A DNA stretch of 7,528 bases from Alphaproteobacteria bacterium (GTDB lineage Bacteria; Pseudomonadota; Alphaproteobacteria; JAJFFI01), in assembly GCA_021776755.1 (NCBI GenBank), contig JAJFFI010000239.1, forward strand, positions 1-7,528, written 5' to 3'. Made by a program: the position numbers and the translations under genes. The first letter of the stretch is position 1, and every line of letters begins with the position of its first letter. Under the pieces are notes generated by a model that made no database searches, was not told the origin of the DNA, and worked only from the letters and a program-made list of their open reading frames with translations. Of this stretch, positions 1 to 6,988 are shown one piece after another.

Positions 1-781
1 CGAGGCGGAAATTGCGGAAGTTCGCGATACCGCAGAAGCACATATAGACCGGGTCGCCGCGCTCAAGGCGCCGGGTAGTGGAGCGCCGGTGGACCATGCA
101 GGTGTCGTGGCCCGACTGCAGGATCTGCAGGTTGTGGATTGTCGGCGAAGTCCAGCGCCCGGCGGGATCGCCTTCAAGCAACTCGGCGGCCTTGCGCGTG
201 CCGCCGGCAATCACCGCAAGCGCGACTTCGTACTCCGGCACGCCCTCGGCGAGGGCGTCGCGCCCGGCCTTGCCCATGGCGACGGCCACCTGCCCCGCCT
301 GGCGCATGATCGCAAGCTCGTCCGGCGACTTCACCATGCGCATGTTGCCGATGATCGGGGCGGCATCGACAATCTCGGCGTTTGGTGCGGCGTCAGGCAA
401 CAGGTCGAGGGTGAGCGGATGGGTCTTGGCGCGCTCGATGCCGAGGGTGCGAACCCCGCCGATCTTGCCCAGCACATCCATCAGCGGCCCGGCCCATTCG
501 CGGCCGACACCGTCGGACCACTCGCGCACATCGTCGAGCCAGGTCTGGCGGCGGACCATCTCGGCTTCCATCGCCGGGGTGATCAGCACGGGTGCCGCGT
601 CCCGCGGCACCACCAGCAGCGTTGCGCGCGCGAACTCCATGCCGAGATAGTCGGCAACGTCCGCGAAATAGAACACCGAGTCCGCGTCCTGCAGTACGAT
701 GACGTCGATGCCCGCGTCCTTCATGCGGGCCTGCAGGTTCGCGACGCGGGCTTTTGCGGGATCGTGGTCGATGGTGGTCAT
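1..781 (-). CDS. M24 family (creatinase/Xaa-Pro peptidase-like) hydrolase, C-terminus outside window
   Basis: Reading the minus strand from ATG at 781 gives 260 uninterrupted codons that run off the left edge, so the gene is partial. Residues about 10-145 look like a creatinase N-terminal domain (for example VIVLQDADSVFYFADV near 27-42). From about residue 150 (MVKSPDELAIMRQAGQVA) the pita-bread catalytic domain begins. The stretch LQSGHDTCMVHRR (221-233) followed by RRLERGDPVYMCFC (237-250) resembles the creatinase and ectoine-hydrolase branch: a His at 231 sits where creatinase has its catalytic His (from memory). The position of the first metal-binding Asp of true aminopeptidases is Cys248, and no Asp is seen where the second should be. 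This argues for a C-N hydrolase of the creatinase type rather than a metallo-aminopeptidase. The substrate cannot be named. No clear Shine-Dalgarno precedes ATG 781; the start is chosen because the domain begins about 10 residues later. The gene lies downstream of ettA on the same strand, separated by an inverted repeat. Confidence 0.85.
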   Translation of the reverse strand, partial: MTTIDHDPAKARVANLQARMKDAGIDVIVLQDADSVFYFADVADYLGMEFARATLLVVPRDAAPVLITPAMEAEMVRRQTWLDDVREWSDGVGREWAGPLMDVLGKIGGVRTLGIERAKTHPLTLDLLPDAAPNAEIVDAAPIIGNMRMVKSPDELAIMRQAGQVAVAMGKAGRDALAEGVPEYEVALAVIAGGTRKAAELLEGDPAGRWTSPTIHNLQILQSGHDTCMVHRRSTTRRLERGDPVYMCFCGIANFRNFRL

Positions 782-819
782 GGGCGGGATTTCAGCACAG
801 GATCATCCCTTCCCCAAAC

Positions 820-916
820 CGTCATTTCGAGCGCAGCGAGAAATCTTGCCGTTACCGCCGACAGTCATTCCCGATGAAACGAGATTTCTCCTCGGCTGCG
901 CCTCGTCGAAATGACG
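820..916. repeat. Long imperfect inverted repeat (intergenic palindromic element)
   Basis: Left arm 820-846 and right arm 882-916 are inverted copies. Both arms start at the outer edge with CGTCATTTCGA and end at the inner edge with GAGAAATCT. Between these blocks the left arm has GCGCAGC, while the right arm (read in reverse complement) has the same core flanked by an extra CGAG on each side. The loop is 35 bases (847-881). The element fills the gap between the ettA stop and the M24 start. In the transcript running leftward from ettA it could fold into a stem of roughly 27 bp with two bulges. Arms of this kind (CGTCATTTCGAGCG...GCGAGAAATCT) recur between genes in many bacteria, as I recall, so it is probably one member of a dispersed family. 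There is no T-run making it a classical terminator. Confidence 0.85.
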
Positions 917-944
917 CATTGGGTTGGCGCAACGCTGCTTCGGT

Positions 945-2624
945 TTACCGCTTCAACGGCTTGTACTTGATGCGATGCGGCGTCTCGGCGTCCTGGCCAA
1001 GGCGCGCCTTGCGGTCGGCTTCGTATTCGTCGTAGTTGCCCTCGAACCAAACCACCTGGCTCTCGCCCTCGAAGGCGAGGATGTGGGTGCAGAGACGGTC
1101 GAGAAACCAGCGGTCATGGCTGATGATCATGGCCGAGCCCGCGAAATTCAGCAGCGCTTCTTCGAGGGCCCGCATCGTATCGACATCGAGATCGTTGGTC
1201 GGCTCATCGAGCAGCAACAGGTTGGCGCCGGACTTCAGCACCTTTGCCAGATGCACCCGGTTGCGCTCGCCGCCCGACAGCTGGCCGACCTTCTTCTGCT
1301 GGTCCGACCCCTTGAAGTTGAAGCCGCCGACGTAGGCCCGGCTCGGCACCTTGCGCTTGCCGAGCTCGATCTCCTCGCTGCCCCCCGAGATTTCCTCCCA
1401 GACATTCTTGTCCGGGTTGAGCGCATCGCGCGACTGGTCGACATAGCCGAGCTTGACCGTCTCGCCGACCCGGAGCATGCCGCCGTCGGGCTTTTCCTGG
1501 TCCGAGATCATGCGGAAGAGCGTCGTCTTGCCGGCGCCGTTCGGGCCGATGATGCCGACGATGGCCCCCGGCGGCATAAGGAAGTCGAGGTTTTCGATCA
1601 GGAGTTTGTCGCCATAGGCCTTGGTGAGACCCTTGGCCTCGACCACGACATCGCCGAGGCGCGGGCCCGGCGGAATGTGGATCTGCACTGCCTCGGGGGC
1701 TTTCTCTTTCGCTTCGGCGAGCAGGCTCTCGTAGGCCGAGACGCGGGCCTTGCTCTTGGCCTGGCGGGCGCGGGGCGACTGGCGGATCCATTCGAGCTCG
1801 CGGTTGAGCGTCCGTTGCCGCGCGCCCTCCTCCTTGCCTTCCTGCTTGAGGCGGCCTTCTTTCTGTTCGAGCCAGGACGAGTAGTTGCCCTTCCACGGAA
1901 TGCCCGCGCCCCGGTCGAGCTCGAGGATCCAGCCCGCGACGTTGTCGAGGAAATAGCGGTCATGGGTGACGGCCACGACGGTGCCGGAATAGTCGTCGAG
2001 GAAGCGTTCGAGCCACGCGACGGATTCCGCATCGAGATGGTTGGTCGGCTCGTCGAGCAGCAGCAGATCCGGGTGCTGCAGCAGCAGCCGGCAGAGCGCC
2101 ACCCGCCGCCGCTCGCCGCCCGAGAGGCTGGTGACGTCCGAGGCGCCGGGCGGGCACCGCAGCGCGTCCATCGCGATCTCGACCGTCCGGTCGAGATCCC
2201 AGGCATCGGCCGCGTCGATCTTCTCCTGCAGTTCCGACTGTTCGGCGATGGTGGCGTCCATTTCGTCGTCCGAAAGGTCCTCGCCGAAGCGCATGCTGAC
2301 CTCCTCGAATTTCTTCAGGAGCGCCTGGGTCTCGGCGACGCCTTCCATGACGTTCTCGCGCACGGTCTTGGCCTCGTCGAGCACCGGCTCCTGGGCCAGA
2401 TAGCCGACCTTCGCGCCCTTGGCGGGCCAGGCCTCGCCGACGAATTCGGTGTGATCGCCCGCCATGATCTTGAGCAGCGTCGACTTGCCCGAACCATTCA
2501 GGCCGAGCACGCCGATCTTCGCGCCCGGCAGGAACGAGAGATGGATATCCTTGAGCACCTGCTTGCCGCCGGGCCAGGTCTTGGAGAGGCCCTGCATGGT
2601 GTAGATGTACTGATAGGACGCCAT
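945..2624 (-). CDS. ettA: Energy-dependent translational throttle protein EttA (ABC-F ATPase)
   Basis: A 559-residue ABC-F protein with two ATPase domains and no membrane segments, close to the 555 residues of E. coli EttA. Domain 1 has Walker [10 protein letters not shown] (41-49), signature LSGGE (167-171), Walker B LLLLDEP (187-193, Glu192) and switch His221. The insert around 95-140 matches the EttA arm. The charged linker (about 245-325, with [14 protein letters not shown] at 281-294) is the P-site tRNA-interacting motif. Domain 2 has Walker [10 protein letters not shown] (360-368), LSGGE (449-453), LLLDEPTND (470-478, Glu474) and His503. All catalytic residues are intact. The family binds the ribosomal E site and gates the first elongation step according to the ATP/ADP ratio. 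Start: ATG 2624 is preceded by GGAGG (plus-strand 2633-2637) with 8 bases between. It is transcribed away from the YciI gene and stands as its own unit or together with the downstream M24 gene. Confidence 0.97.
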   Translation of the reverse strand: MASYQYIYTMQGLSKTWPGGKQVLKDIHLSFLPGAKIGVLGLNGSGKSTLLKIMAGDHTEFVGEAWPAKGAKVGYLAQEPVLDEAKTVRENVMEGVAETQALLKKFEEVSMRFGEDLSDDEMDATIAEQSELQEKIDAADAWDLDRTVEIAMDALRCPPGASDVTSLSGGERRRVALCRLLLQHPDLLLLDEPTNHLDAESVAWLERFLDDYSGTVVAVTHDRYFLDNVAGWILELDRGAGIPWKGNYSSWLEQKEGRLKQEGKEEGARQRTLNRELEWIRQSPRARQAKSKARVSAYESLLAEAKEKAPEAVQIHIPPGPRLGDVVVEAKGLTKAYGDKLLIENLDFLMPPGAIVGIIGPNGAGKTTLFRMISDQEKPDGGMLRVGETVKLGYVDQSRDALNPDKNVWEEISGGSEEIELGKRKVPSRAYVGGFNFKGSDQQKKVGQLSGGERNRVHLAKVLKSGANLLLLDEPTNDLDVDTMRALEEALLNFAGSAMIISHDRWFLDRLCTHILAFEGESQVVWFEGNYDEYEADRKARLGQDAETPHRIKYKPLKR

Positions 2625-2675
2625 GGGGCGCGCCTCCGGATCGGGAATGTTGGATGGAGTGAAAGAAGCGCGGCG

Positions 2676-2704
2676 GTTCTAGCGCGGGGTGCGACAGCAG
2701 GCAA
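2676..2704 (-). promoter_or_regulatory. Possible sigma70-type promoter for ettA
   Basis: On the minus strand TTGCCT (plus-strand 2699-2704) is followed after exactly 17 bases by TAGAAC (2676-2681). Each hexamer matches 4 of 6 consensus bases. Transcription would start near 2669 and give a leader of about 45 bases before the ettA ATG. The position in the divergent gap supports it, but the match is modest and GC-rich DNA gives such hits by chance. Confidence 0.35.
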
Positions 2705-2783
2705 GCAGGCCCTCGGGAGATTCCGGCAAGACGCGATGCCCTCAACACGCTAGGGTGGCGAAACCCAGCACAGGAGACACGCC

Positions 2784-3098
2784 ATGCCCGATTACATCCT
2801 CGCCTATCACGGCGGCAAGAAGCCCGAGAGCGAAGAAGAAGGCATGAAGGAGATGGCGCGCTGGAAGGCGTGGCTCGACGATCTCGGCGATGCCGTGGTC
2901 AGCCCGGGCAATCCGGTCGGCATGTCGAAGACGGTGAGCAAGGACGGGGTGACCGACGACGGCGGGCCGAACCCGCTGATGGGCTTCTCGGTCGTGCGCG
3001 CCGATGACATCGACGGCGCGATTAAGATGGCCAAGGCCTGCCCGTTTGTGGACATGGGCACGATCGAAGTCGCCGAGATGATCGAGATGGAGATGTAG
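2784..3098 (+). CDS. YciI (YCII) family protein
   Basis: A 104-residue soluble protein with the alpha/beta ferredoxin-like look of the YCII-related domain: beta strand MPDYILAYHGG, helix EEEGMKEMARWKAWLDDLG (about 18-36), then VVSPGNPVG, MGFSVVRADDIDGAIKMAKA (about 67-86) and a final strand TIEVAEMIEM. Proteins of this size and type are common in proteobacteria, often beside ECF sigma factors, but no sigma factor gene is seen here. The biochemical role of the family is mostly unknown; some members are thought to be small enzymes or dehydrochlorinase-like. The start ATG 2784 has AGGAG at 2772-2776 with a spacing of 7. The gene is divergent from ettA and converges on the hydrolase gene with only 6 bases between the stop codons, leaving no room for a terminator hairpin between them. 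I see no convincing promoter hexamers for it. Confidence 0.9.
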   Translation: MPDYILAYHGGKKPESEEEGMKEMARWKAWLDDLGDAVVSPGNPVGMSKTVSKDGVTDDGGPNPLMGFSVVRADDIDGAIKMAKACPFVDMGTIEVAEMIEMEM

Positions 3099-3104
3099 GC
3101 GGAC

Positions 3105-4019
3105 TTAGTCTTCGAGGAACTCGAAGCGCCAGGCCTCGCCCGCCGCAACCACCCGCCCCATCGAGGGCGACGGGAAGTGTGCGGTCAGGATCGGGTGCCC
3201 GGCCTCGGCGGCGGTCTCCAGGAACTTGCGGCGCGTGGCGACGCCCATCTCGGCGTCCCAGTCGATACGGTACTGCCAGTCCGGGAAGCGGCATTGCACG
3301 GGGCTGTGGATCAGGTCGCCGCACAGGACGGCCTCCTGCCCGTTCGAACGCAGATGCACCGCCACATGCCCCGCCGTGTGGCCGAGGGTGGGTGCCAACC
3401 AGACCTCGTCATCGAGCGCATGGTCGGTCGCCACCAGCGCCGCCTGCCCCGCTTCGATCACCGGCAGGATGCTTTCGGCGTAGGTGGTGTTAGCGTAGCC
3501 GCCCTTGCCGGCCGCTTCCATCGGCGCGACCTCGTCGCGGGCCATCACGTATCTCGCGTGCGGGAAGGTCGGAACCCAGCGGCCATCCACCTGCTGCGTG
3601 TTCCAGCCGCAATGGTCGGAATGGAGATGCGTGCACATCACGTAATCCACCGCCTCGGGCGCGACACCTGCCGCGGCAAGCCGGCGCAGCCAGCCGTCGT
3701 CGTCGCGCCGGTGCCAGTCCGGGAAGAAACTGTTGGTCTTGCCGCAGCCGATGCAGGTGTCGATCAGGATGGTGTGATGACGAGTGCGCACCAGATACGA
3801 CTGGATCGCGATGACGAGCTTTTCCGTGCCGGGTTCGATCGCCCAGGGCTCGTAGGCGGGCCGGACCGCCTCGAACGCGTCGCGGTCGACGCCCGCGAAG
3901 GAGTCCTCGACGCTGCGGAACGGGATCTCCATTTCGACGATCCGGTCGATCCGGATGTCGCCGACATGTGTGGTTGTGACACTCGGACTGCGGGGTGCGG
4001 TGATAGCGGGCGAGCTCAT
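3105..4019 (-). CDS. Metallo-beta-lactamase-fold hydrolase
   Basis: A 304-residue protein of the MBL fold superfamily, with no signal peptide, so probably cytoplasmic. The full dinuclear metal set is visible: HLHSDH at 131-136 (His131, His133, Asp135, His136), GHTAGH with His218, CGDL with bridging Asp235, and a late His281 in TAHFPSP. The arrangement is that of the lactonase/esterase-like members (AttM/AiiA or methyl-parathion-hydrolase-like) rather than glyoxalase II or true beta-lactamase; the substrate cannot be told from the sequence. Residues 1-18 (Ser/Thr/Pro-rich) are not part of the fold, which starts near VGDIRIDRIVEME. No strong Shine-Dalgarno precedes ATG 4019 (only a weak GAAG close to it), so a slightly different start is possible. 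It is convergent with the YciI gene and divergent from the response regulator gene. Confidence 0.93.
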   Translation of the reverse strand: MSSPAITAPRSPSVTTTHVGDIRIDRIVEMEIPFRSVEDSFAGVDRDAFEAVRPAYEPWAIEPGTEKLVIAIQSYLVRTRHHTILIDTCIGCGKTNSFFPDWHRRDDDGWLRRLAAAGVAPEAVDYVMCTHLHSDHCGWNTQQVDGRWVPTFPHARYVMARDEVAPMEAAGKGGYANTTYAESILPVIEAGQAALVATDHALDDEVWLAPTLGHTAGHVAVHLRSNGQEAVLCGDLIHSPVQCRFPDWQYRIDWDAEMGVATRRKFLETAAEAGHPILTAHFPSPSMGRVVAAGEAWRFEFLED

Positions 4020-4104
4020 GCTTCAAGACTATCATGGCCCGTTCCGGCTCGTCCTGACGAACGCATGAAAACACGCATCTGAAGGCATCCCGCGGTATGT
4101 CCGC

Positions 4105-4141
4105 CATCCTTCGAGACGGCGCTCCGCGCCTCCTCAGGATG
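4105..4141. repeat. Short palindromic intergenic repeat
   Basis: CATCCT at 4105-4110 pairs with AGGATG at 4136-4141, and an inner GGCGC (4118-4122) pairs with GCGCC (4126-4130) around a short loop; between them TTCGAGAC faces TCCTC with mismatches. Elements reading CATCCTTCGAGAC...CTCCTCAGGATG are, from memory, frequent intergenic palindromes in alphaproteobacterial genomes. It sits in the divergent gap, upstream of the promoter assigned to the response regulator. No T-run follows. Confidence 0.65.
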
Positions 4142-4173
4142 AGCCGGGGTTGCGGCAGTTCATTTGCCTCGCC

Positions 4174-4202
4174 TTGCGGAACAGGCCGGGCGCGCAGATA
4201 AT
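4174..4202 (+). promoter_or_regulatory. Likely sigma70-type promoter for the response regulator gene
   Basis: TTGCGG (4174-4179), a 17-base spacer, then GATAAT (4197-4202). The -10 matches 5 of 6 consensus bases; the -35 matches only the TTG. Transcription would start near 4209 and give a leader of about 93 bases before ATG 4302. The leader contains the perfect 14-base palindrome GCGCGGCGCCGCGC (4241-4254). Confidence 0.5.
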
Positions 4203-4285
4203 GTTCGGCAACAGGAACGCCCCGCGCAGGTAATAATGATGCGCGGCGCCGCGCGGACCCCCTGGAGGACTCCCGCGTGAATTGC

Positions 4286-4292
4286 AGAGAGG
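4286..4292 (+). promoter_or_regulatory. Ribosome binding site that sets the response regulator start
   Basis: AGAGAGG lies 9 bases before ATG 4302. The alternative in-frame TTG at 4293 directly abuts this site (zero spacing) and so cannot use it. The ATG start also gives the usual short N-terminus MTYSVLVADDEPN of a receiver domain. Confidence 0.7.
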
Positions 4293-4301
4293 TTGGGCCG
4301 G

Positions 4302-4742
4302 ATGACCTATTCCGTGCTGGTTGCGGACGACGAGCCGAATATCCTGCTCTCGCTCGAGTTTCTGATGAAACAGGCGGGGTTCAACGTGCGCGTGGCGAGC
4401 GACGGCGAGGAGGCGCTTGCCGCGATCGAGGAAGAGGTGCCCGACCTTATTTTGCTCGATGTGATGATGCCCAAGCGCGACGGCTATGACGTCTGCCAGA
4501 TGGTACGCGCGAACGAGGCCTGGCGCGGGGTGCGGATCATCATGCTGACCGCCAAGGGCCGCGACGTCGAGCGCGAGAAGGGCCTGGCGCTCGGCGCCGA
4601 CGACTACATCACCAAGCCGTTTTCGACCCGGGAAGTGATGGACCGGGTGCAGCAGTTCCTCGAAGGCGCGAGCCCGCGGGTCGCGCGCGGTTCGGCTCCG
4701 AAACCGGCGGCTAAAAAACCGGCAACGACCGGCGGCAAGTGA
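4302..4742 (+). CDS. Single-domain CheY-like response regulator
   Basis: A 146-residue protein that is one receiver domain (about 3-122) plus a basic tail. Visible are the acidic pair Asp9-Asp10 (VADDEPN), the phospho-acceptor Asp53 in LLDVMMPKRDGY, the switch Thr83 (MLTAKGRD) and Lys105 (DDYITKPF). All are consistent with a working phospho-receiver. There is no DNA-binding or enzymatic output domain; residues 124-146 (SPRVARG...APKPAAKKPATTGGK) form a low-complexity Pro/Ala/Lys tail that is probably disordered. Output must therefore come through protein contact. It is the first gene of a plus-strand cluster, 25 bases upstream of the membrane exonuclease fusion and near a CbrA/CrbS-type kinase, so a phosphorelay partnership with that kinase, or binding to the kinase-like region of its neighbour, is a reasonable inference. 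A TTG start at 4293 would add three residues (M-G-R) and is judged less likely. Confidence 0.95.
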   Translation: MTYSVLVADDEPNILLSLEFLMKQAGFNVRVASDGEEALAAIEEEVPDLILLDVMMPKRDGYDVCQMVRANEAWRGVRIIMLTAKGRDVEREKGLALGADDYITKPFSTREVMDRVQQFLEGASPRVARGSAPKPAAKKPATTGGK

Positions 4743-4767
4743 GACTGAAGCCGCACACGGATATCCC

Positions 4768-6903
4768 ATGAAACTCCGCACCGCCCTTGCCGCTGTCATC
4801 GGGTTGATCGCGGCGGTGGCGCTTGTGGCGCTTGGCGTCGCGGGGGCACTGGCGGACGCACCATTGGTCTGGCTCGCGGTTGTCGGCGGTGTCCTCGCGA
4901 TTGTCGCCACCGCCGCCGCCGGTTATGCCGCGCTCGAGTTGCGCCTCACCCGCCCGCTTGAGCGTCTCGCCGGCCAGGCCCGGACGCTTGCCCACAGCGA
5001 CAGCGAGGCCGGCGTCGACATCGGGGACGACCATGTGCTGGCCGCCACCCATACGGCGGTGCGCGATCTCGCCGAGAAGCTGATCGTGGCGCGCCGCGAA
5101 ACCATCAAGGCCATGGCAACCGCAAGCGCCCGGAGCGAGCGCCAGAAAGCGCGTCTTGAGGCCGTCCTCCGCGATCTTACCGAAGCCGTTCTGGTGTGCA
5201 GCCCGGACCACCGGGTGATGCTCTACAACACCGCGGCCCAGCGATTGCTCAGCCAATCCGCGGGCGCCGTGAGCGGGATGGCCACCGATACCGAAGCGGG
5301 CGCTGGTCTGGGGCTCGGGCAGCCGCTGTTCAACCTGCTCAGCCGAGAGCCGGTGTTGCACGGGATCGAGCGGCTGCAGTTCAGCGAGCCCGGTGCCACA
5401 GGAGGCGACGATACCGGCAAGGTCGTGCCGCTGGTCTGCGCAACCCGCGCCGGCGACACCCTGCTGCAGGGACGGATCAGCCTGATGAACACGTCCGGAG
5501 AGGCACCGGGCGGCTATGTGCTCAGTTTTTCGGGCGGCGATGACGCGGTGTCCGGCGGGCTCCGGCGCGACCGCATGCTTGATGCCGCCACCGAAGACCT
5601 GCGCCGGCCGGTCGCCAATATCCGGGCCGCCGCCGAGACGCTCGACGCAAATCCCGGCCTCGACCGCGGCGCGCGGAAACCTTTCGAGACGGCGATCGTC
5701 GAGGAAGCCACTGCCCTCAGCCGCCAGATCGAGGGACTGGCGGACAGGATCTACGCGCCCGGCCCGGGACACAGCGAGATGGCCGACCTTCATTCGGCCG
5801 ACCTGATCCATTCCGTGCAGAAACGGCTCGCCCGGGCGGAGCGTGCAGGCGCGGACGTGGCCATAACCATGACCGGCATTCCGGCCTGGTTGCATGGCGA
5901 CAGCTATGCGCTGGTCGAGACAATCGCACAGCTGACCGCGGCCGTTGCCGCCGAAGCCGGGGTGGAGGCGCTCGACATCGAGACGTCCCGCAAGGACGGC
6001 CGGGTGCATCTCGACATCGCCTGGAACGGCGAGCCCGTTGACGCCCGCACCCTCGACGGCTGGCTGGGAACGACGGTCCGGAGCAGCCTTGCGCACGGCA
6101 CGGTCCGCGACATGCTGGAGCAGCATGGCGGGGAAGCCTGGCCCCAGAAAGAGACCGGCGGCCGCGCCAGGGTTCGGCTGTCCCTTCCTGCAGCCCGGCG
6201 GATCGACCACCCGGAGCAGGGCGAACCCTTGCCGGCCCGGCCGGAGTTCTACGATTTCGACCTGTCCGGGCCGCCGGCTGACGAGACCCTCGCCCGCCAG
6301 CGTCTCCGCGACATGACCTTCGTCGTTTTCGATACGGAAACCACCGGACTGCGGCCCTCGGACGGCGACGAGATCATCCAGATCGCGGGCGTGCGCGTCG
6401 TCAACGGCCGGGTGCTCACGGGCGAGACCTTCGAGCGGCTGGTCGACCCGGGCCGGCCGATCCCCAAGGCATCGATCCGGTTTCACGGCATTCGCGATGA
6501 CGACGTGGCCGGCAAACCACCGGCGAGCGTGATCCTGCCGCAGTTCCATGGCTTTGCGGATGGCGCCGTCCTGGTCGCCCACAACGCGGCCTTCGACATG
6601 AAGTTTCTGCAACTGAAGGAACGGGAAAGCGGCGTCCGCTTCGACAATCCGGTGCTCGATTGCCTGCTTCTGTCGGTGTTCCTGCACGGCGAGGAAAGCG
6701 ACCATACGCTCGATGCGCTCGCCGACCGGTTCTCGGTGGATGTGCATGACCGGCACTCCGCACTCGGCGACGCGATGGTCACCGCCAGCATCTTTGTCCG
6801 CATGCTCGATTTGCTCGAAGCGGGCGGCGTTGTGACCCTTGAAGACGCGATTGCCGCAGGCGAGAAGATGACCAGGGTCCGGAAGCAGCAAGGGCAGTAC
6901 TAG
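4768..6903 (+). CDS. Membrane histidine-kinase-like protein fused to DnaQ-type 3'-5' exonuclease
   Basis: A 711-residue fusion. Residues 4-26 and 33-56 are two hydrophobic helices with almost no periplasmic loop between them. A HAMP-like stretch follows (about 57-110, LRLTRPLERLAGQA). Residues 125-165 (AVLRDLTEAVLVCSPDHRVM, LYNTAAQRLL) are a PAS domain. Residues 266-330 resemble a DHp domain, but the H-box reads TEDLRRPVANI, with Glu276 where the phospho-accepting His should be. Residues about 337-475 resemble an ATPase domain (end: LEQHGGEAWPQ...RVRLSLP), yet the N-box asparagines and a DxGxG box are missing. Residues 514-685 are a DEDDh exonuclease: FDTETTGL (Asp522, Glu524), AHNAAFD (Asp610), DRHSALGD (His663, Asp668), all five catalytic residues intact, plus IPKASIRFHGI (565-575) typical of epsilon/PolC-type domains. 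Expected: a membrane-anchored, cytoplasm-facing 3'-5' exonuclease whose kinase-like part senses or docks rather than phosphorylates. ATG 4768 has no clear Shine-Dalgarno; it lies 25 bases after the regulator stop, so translation may be coupled. Confidence 0.93.
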   Translation: MKLRTALAAVIGLIAAVALVALGVAGALADAPLVWLAVVGGVLAIVATAAAGYAALELRLTRPLERLAGQARTLAHSDSEAGVDIGDDHVLAATHTAVRDLAEKLIVARRETIKAMATASARSERQKARLEAVLRDLTEAVLVCSPDHRVMLYNTAAQRLLSQSAGAVSGMATDTEAGAGLGLGQPLFNLLSREPVLHGIERLQFSEPGATGGDDTGKVVPLVCATRAGDTLLQGRISLMNTSGEAPGGYVLSFSGGDDAVSGGLRRDRMLDAATEDLRRPVANIRAAAETLDANPGLDRGARKPFETAIVEEATALSRQIEGLADRIYAPGPGHSEMADLHSADLIHSVQKRLARAERAGADVAITMTGIPAWLHGDSYALVETIAQLTAAVAAEAGVEALDIETSRKDGRVHLDIAWNGEPVDARTLDGWLGTTVRSSLAHGTVRDMLEQHGGEAWPQKETGGRARVRLSLPAARRIDHPEQGEPLPARPEFYDFDLSGPPADETLARQRLRDMTFVVFDTETTGLRPSDGDEIIQIAGVRVVNGRVLTGETFERLVDPGRPIPKASIRFHGIRDDDVAGKPPASVILPQFHGFADGAVLVAHNAAFDMKFLQLKERESGVRFDNPVLDCLLLSVFLHGEESDHTLDALADRFSVDVHDRHSALGDAMVTASIFVRMLDLLEAGGVVTLEDAIAAGEKMTRVRKQQGQY

Positions 6904-6906
6904 GCG

Positions 6907-6930
6907 CTGGCGGGTGCACTGGCGGGTGCG
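6907..6930 (+). repeat. 12-base tandem duplication after the exonuclease stop
   Basis: CTGGCGGGTGCA (6907-6918) is followed directly by CTGGCGGGTGCG (6919-6930), 11 of 12 bases identical. It begins 3 bases after the TAG of the exonuclease gene. No function is evident. Confidence 0.7.
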
Positions 6931-6938
6931 CCGCTGCG

Positions 6939-6967
6939 TTGCCGATTTGAGGGGGCGGGCGTACACT
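6939..6967 (+). promoter_or_regulatory. Possible promoter for the small membrane protein and sensor kinase genes
   Basis: TTGCCG (6939-6944), a 17-base spacer, then TACACT (6962-6967); each hexamer matches 4 of 6 consensus bases. Transcription would begin near 6974, giving a leader of about 46 bases that consists largely of the 12-base tandem repeat before ATG 7021. The 117-base gap here, much longer than the other gaps in the cluster, supports a separate promoter. Confidence 0.42.
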
Positions 6968-6988
6968 TTGACGACTGCCGCGGCCGAA

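Noticed and set aside
89..877. 262-codon plus-strand frame at the left edge
   Set aside because: It mirrors the M24 gene on the minus strand, which has clear homology, and it runs into the inverted repeat.
924..2753. 609-codon open frame on the plus strand across ettA
   Set aside because: It is antisense to a complete, fully motif-supported ettA; its product is low-complexity Leu/Ala/Arg-rich sequence with no recognisable domain, as expected from GC-rich codon bias.
3090..3115. Search for a bidirectional terminator between the YciI and hydrolase genes
   Set aside because: Only 6 bases separate the stop codons and no hairpin with a T-run is visible around them.
3177..4082. 301-codon plus-strand frame
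   Set aside because: Antisense shadow of the metallo-beta-lactamase-fold gene, which carries the complete metal-binding set.
4293..4301. TTG start for the response regulator
   Set aside because: It directly abuts the AGAGAGG site, leaving no spacing, whereas ATG 4302 has ideal spacing and the normal receiver N-terminus.
4277..4489. GTG-started 70-codon ORF with a perfect GGAGG 8 bases upstream
   Set aside because: It overlaps the receiver domain in another frame and its product is Arg/Gly-rich with no domain. The GGAGG is noted, but the ATG at 4302 has its own site.
4711..6966. 751-codon open frame on the minus strand across the exonuclease fusion
   Set aside because: Longer than the real gene but with no domains, rich in Arg/Gly/His/Pro, and directly antisense to a protein with clear PAS and DEDDh motifs.
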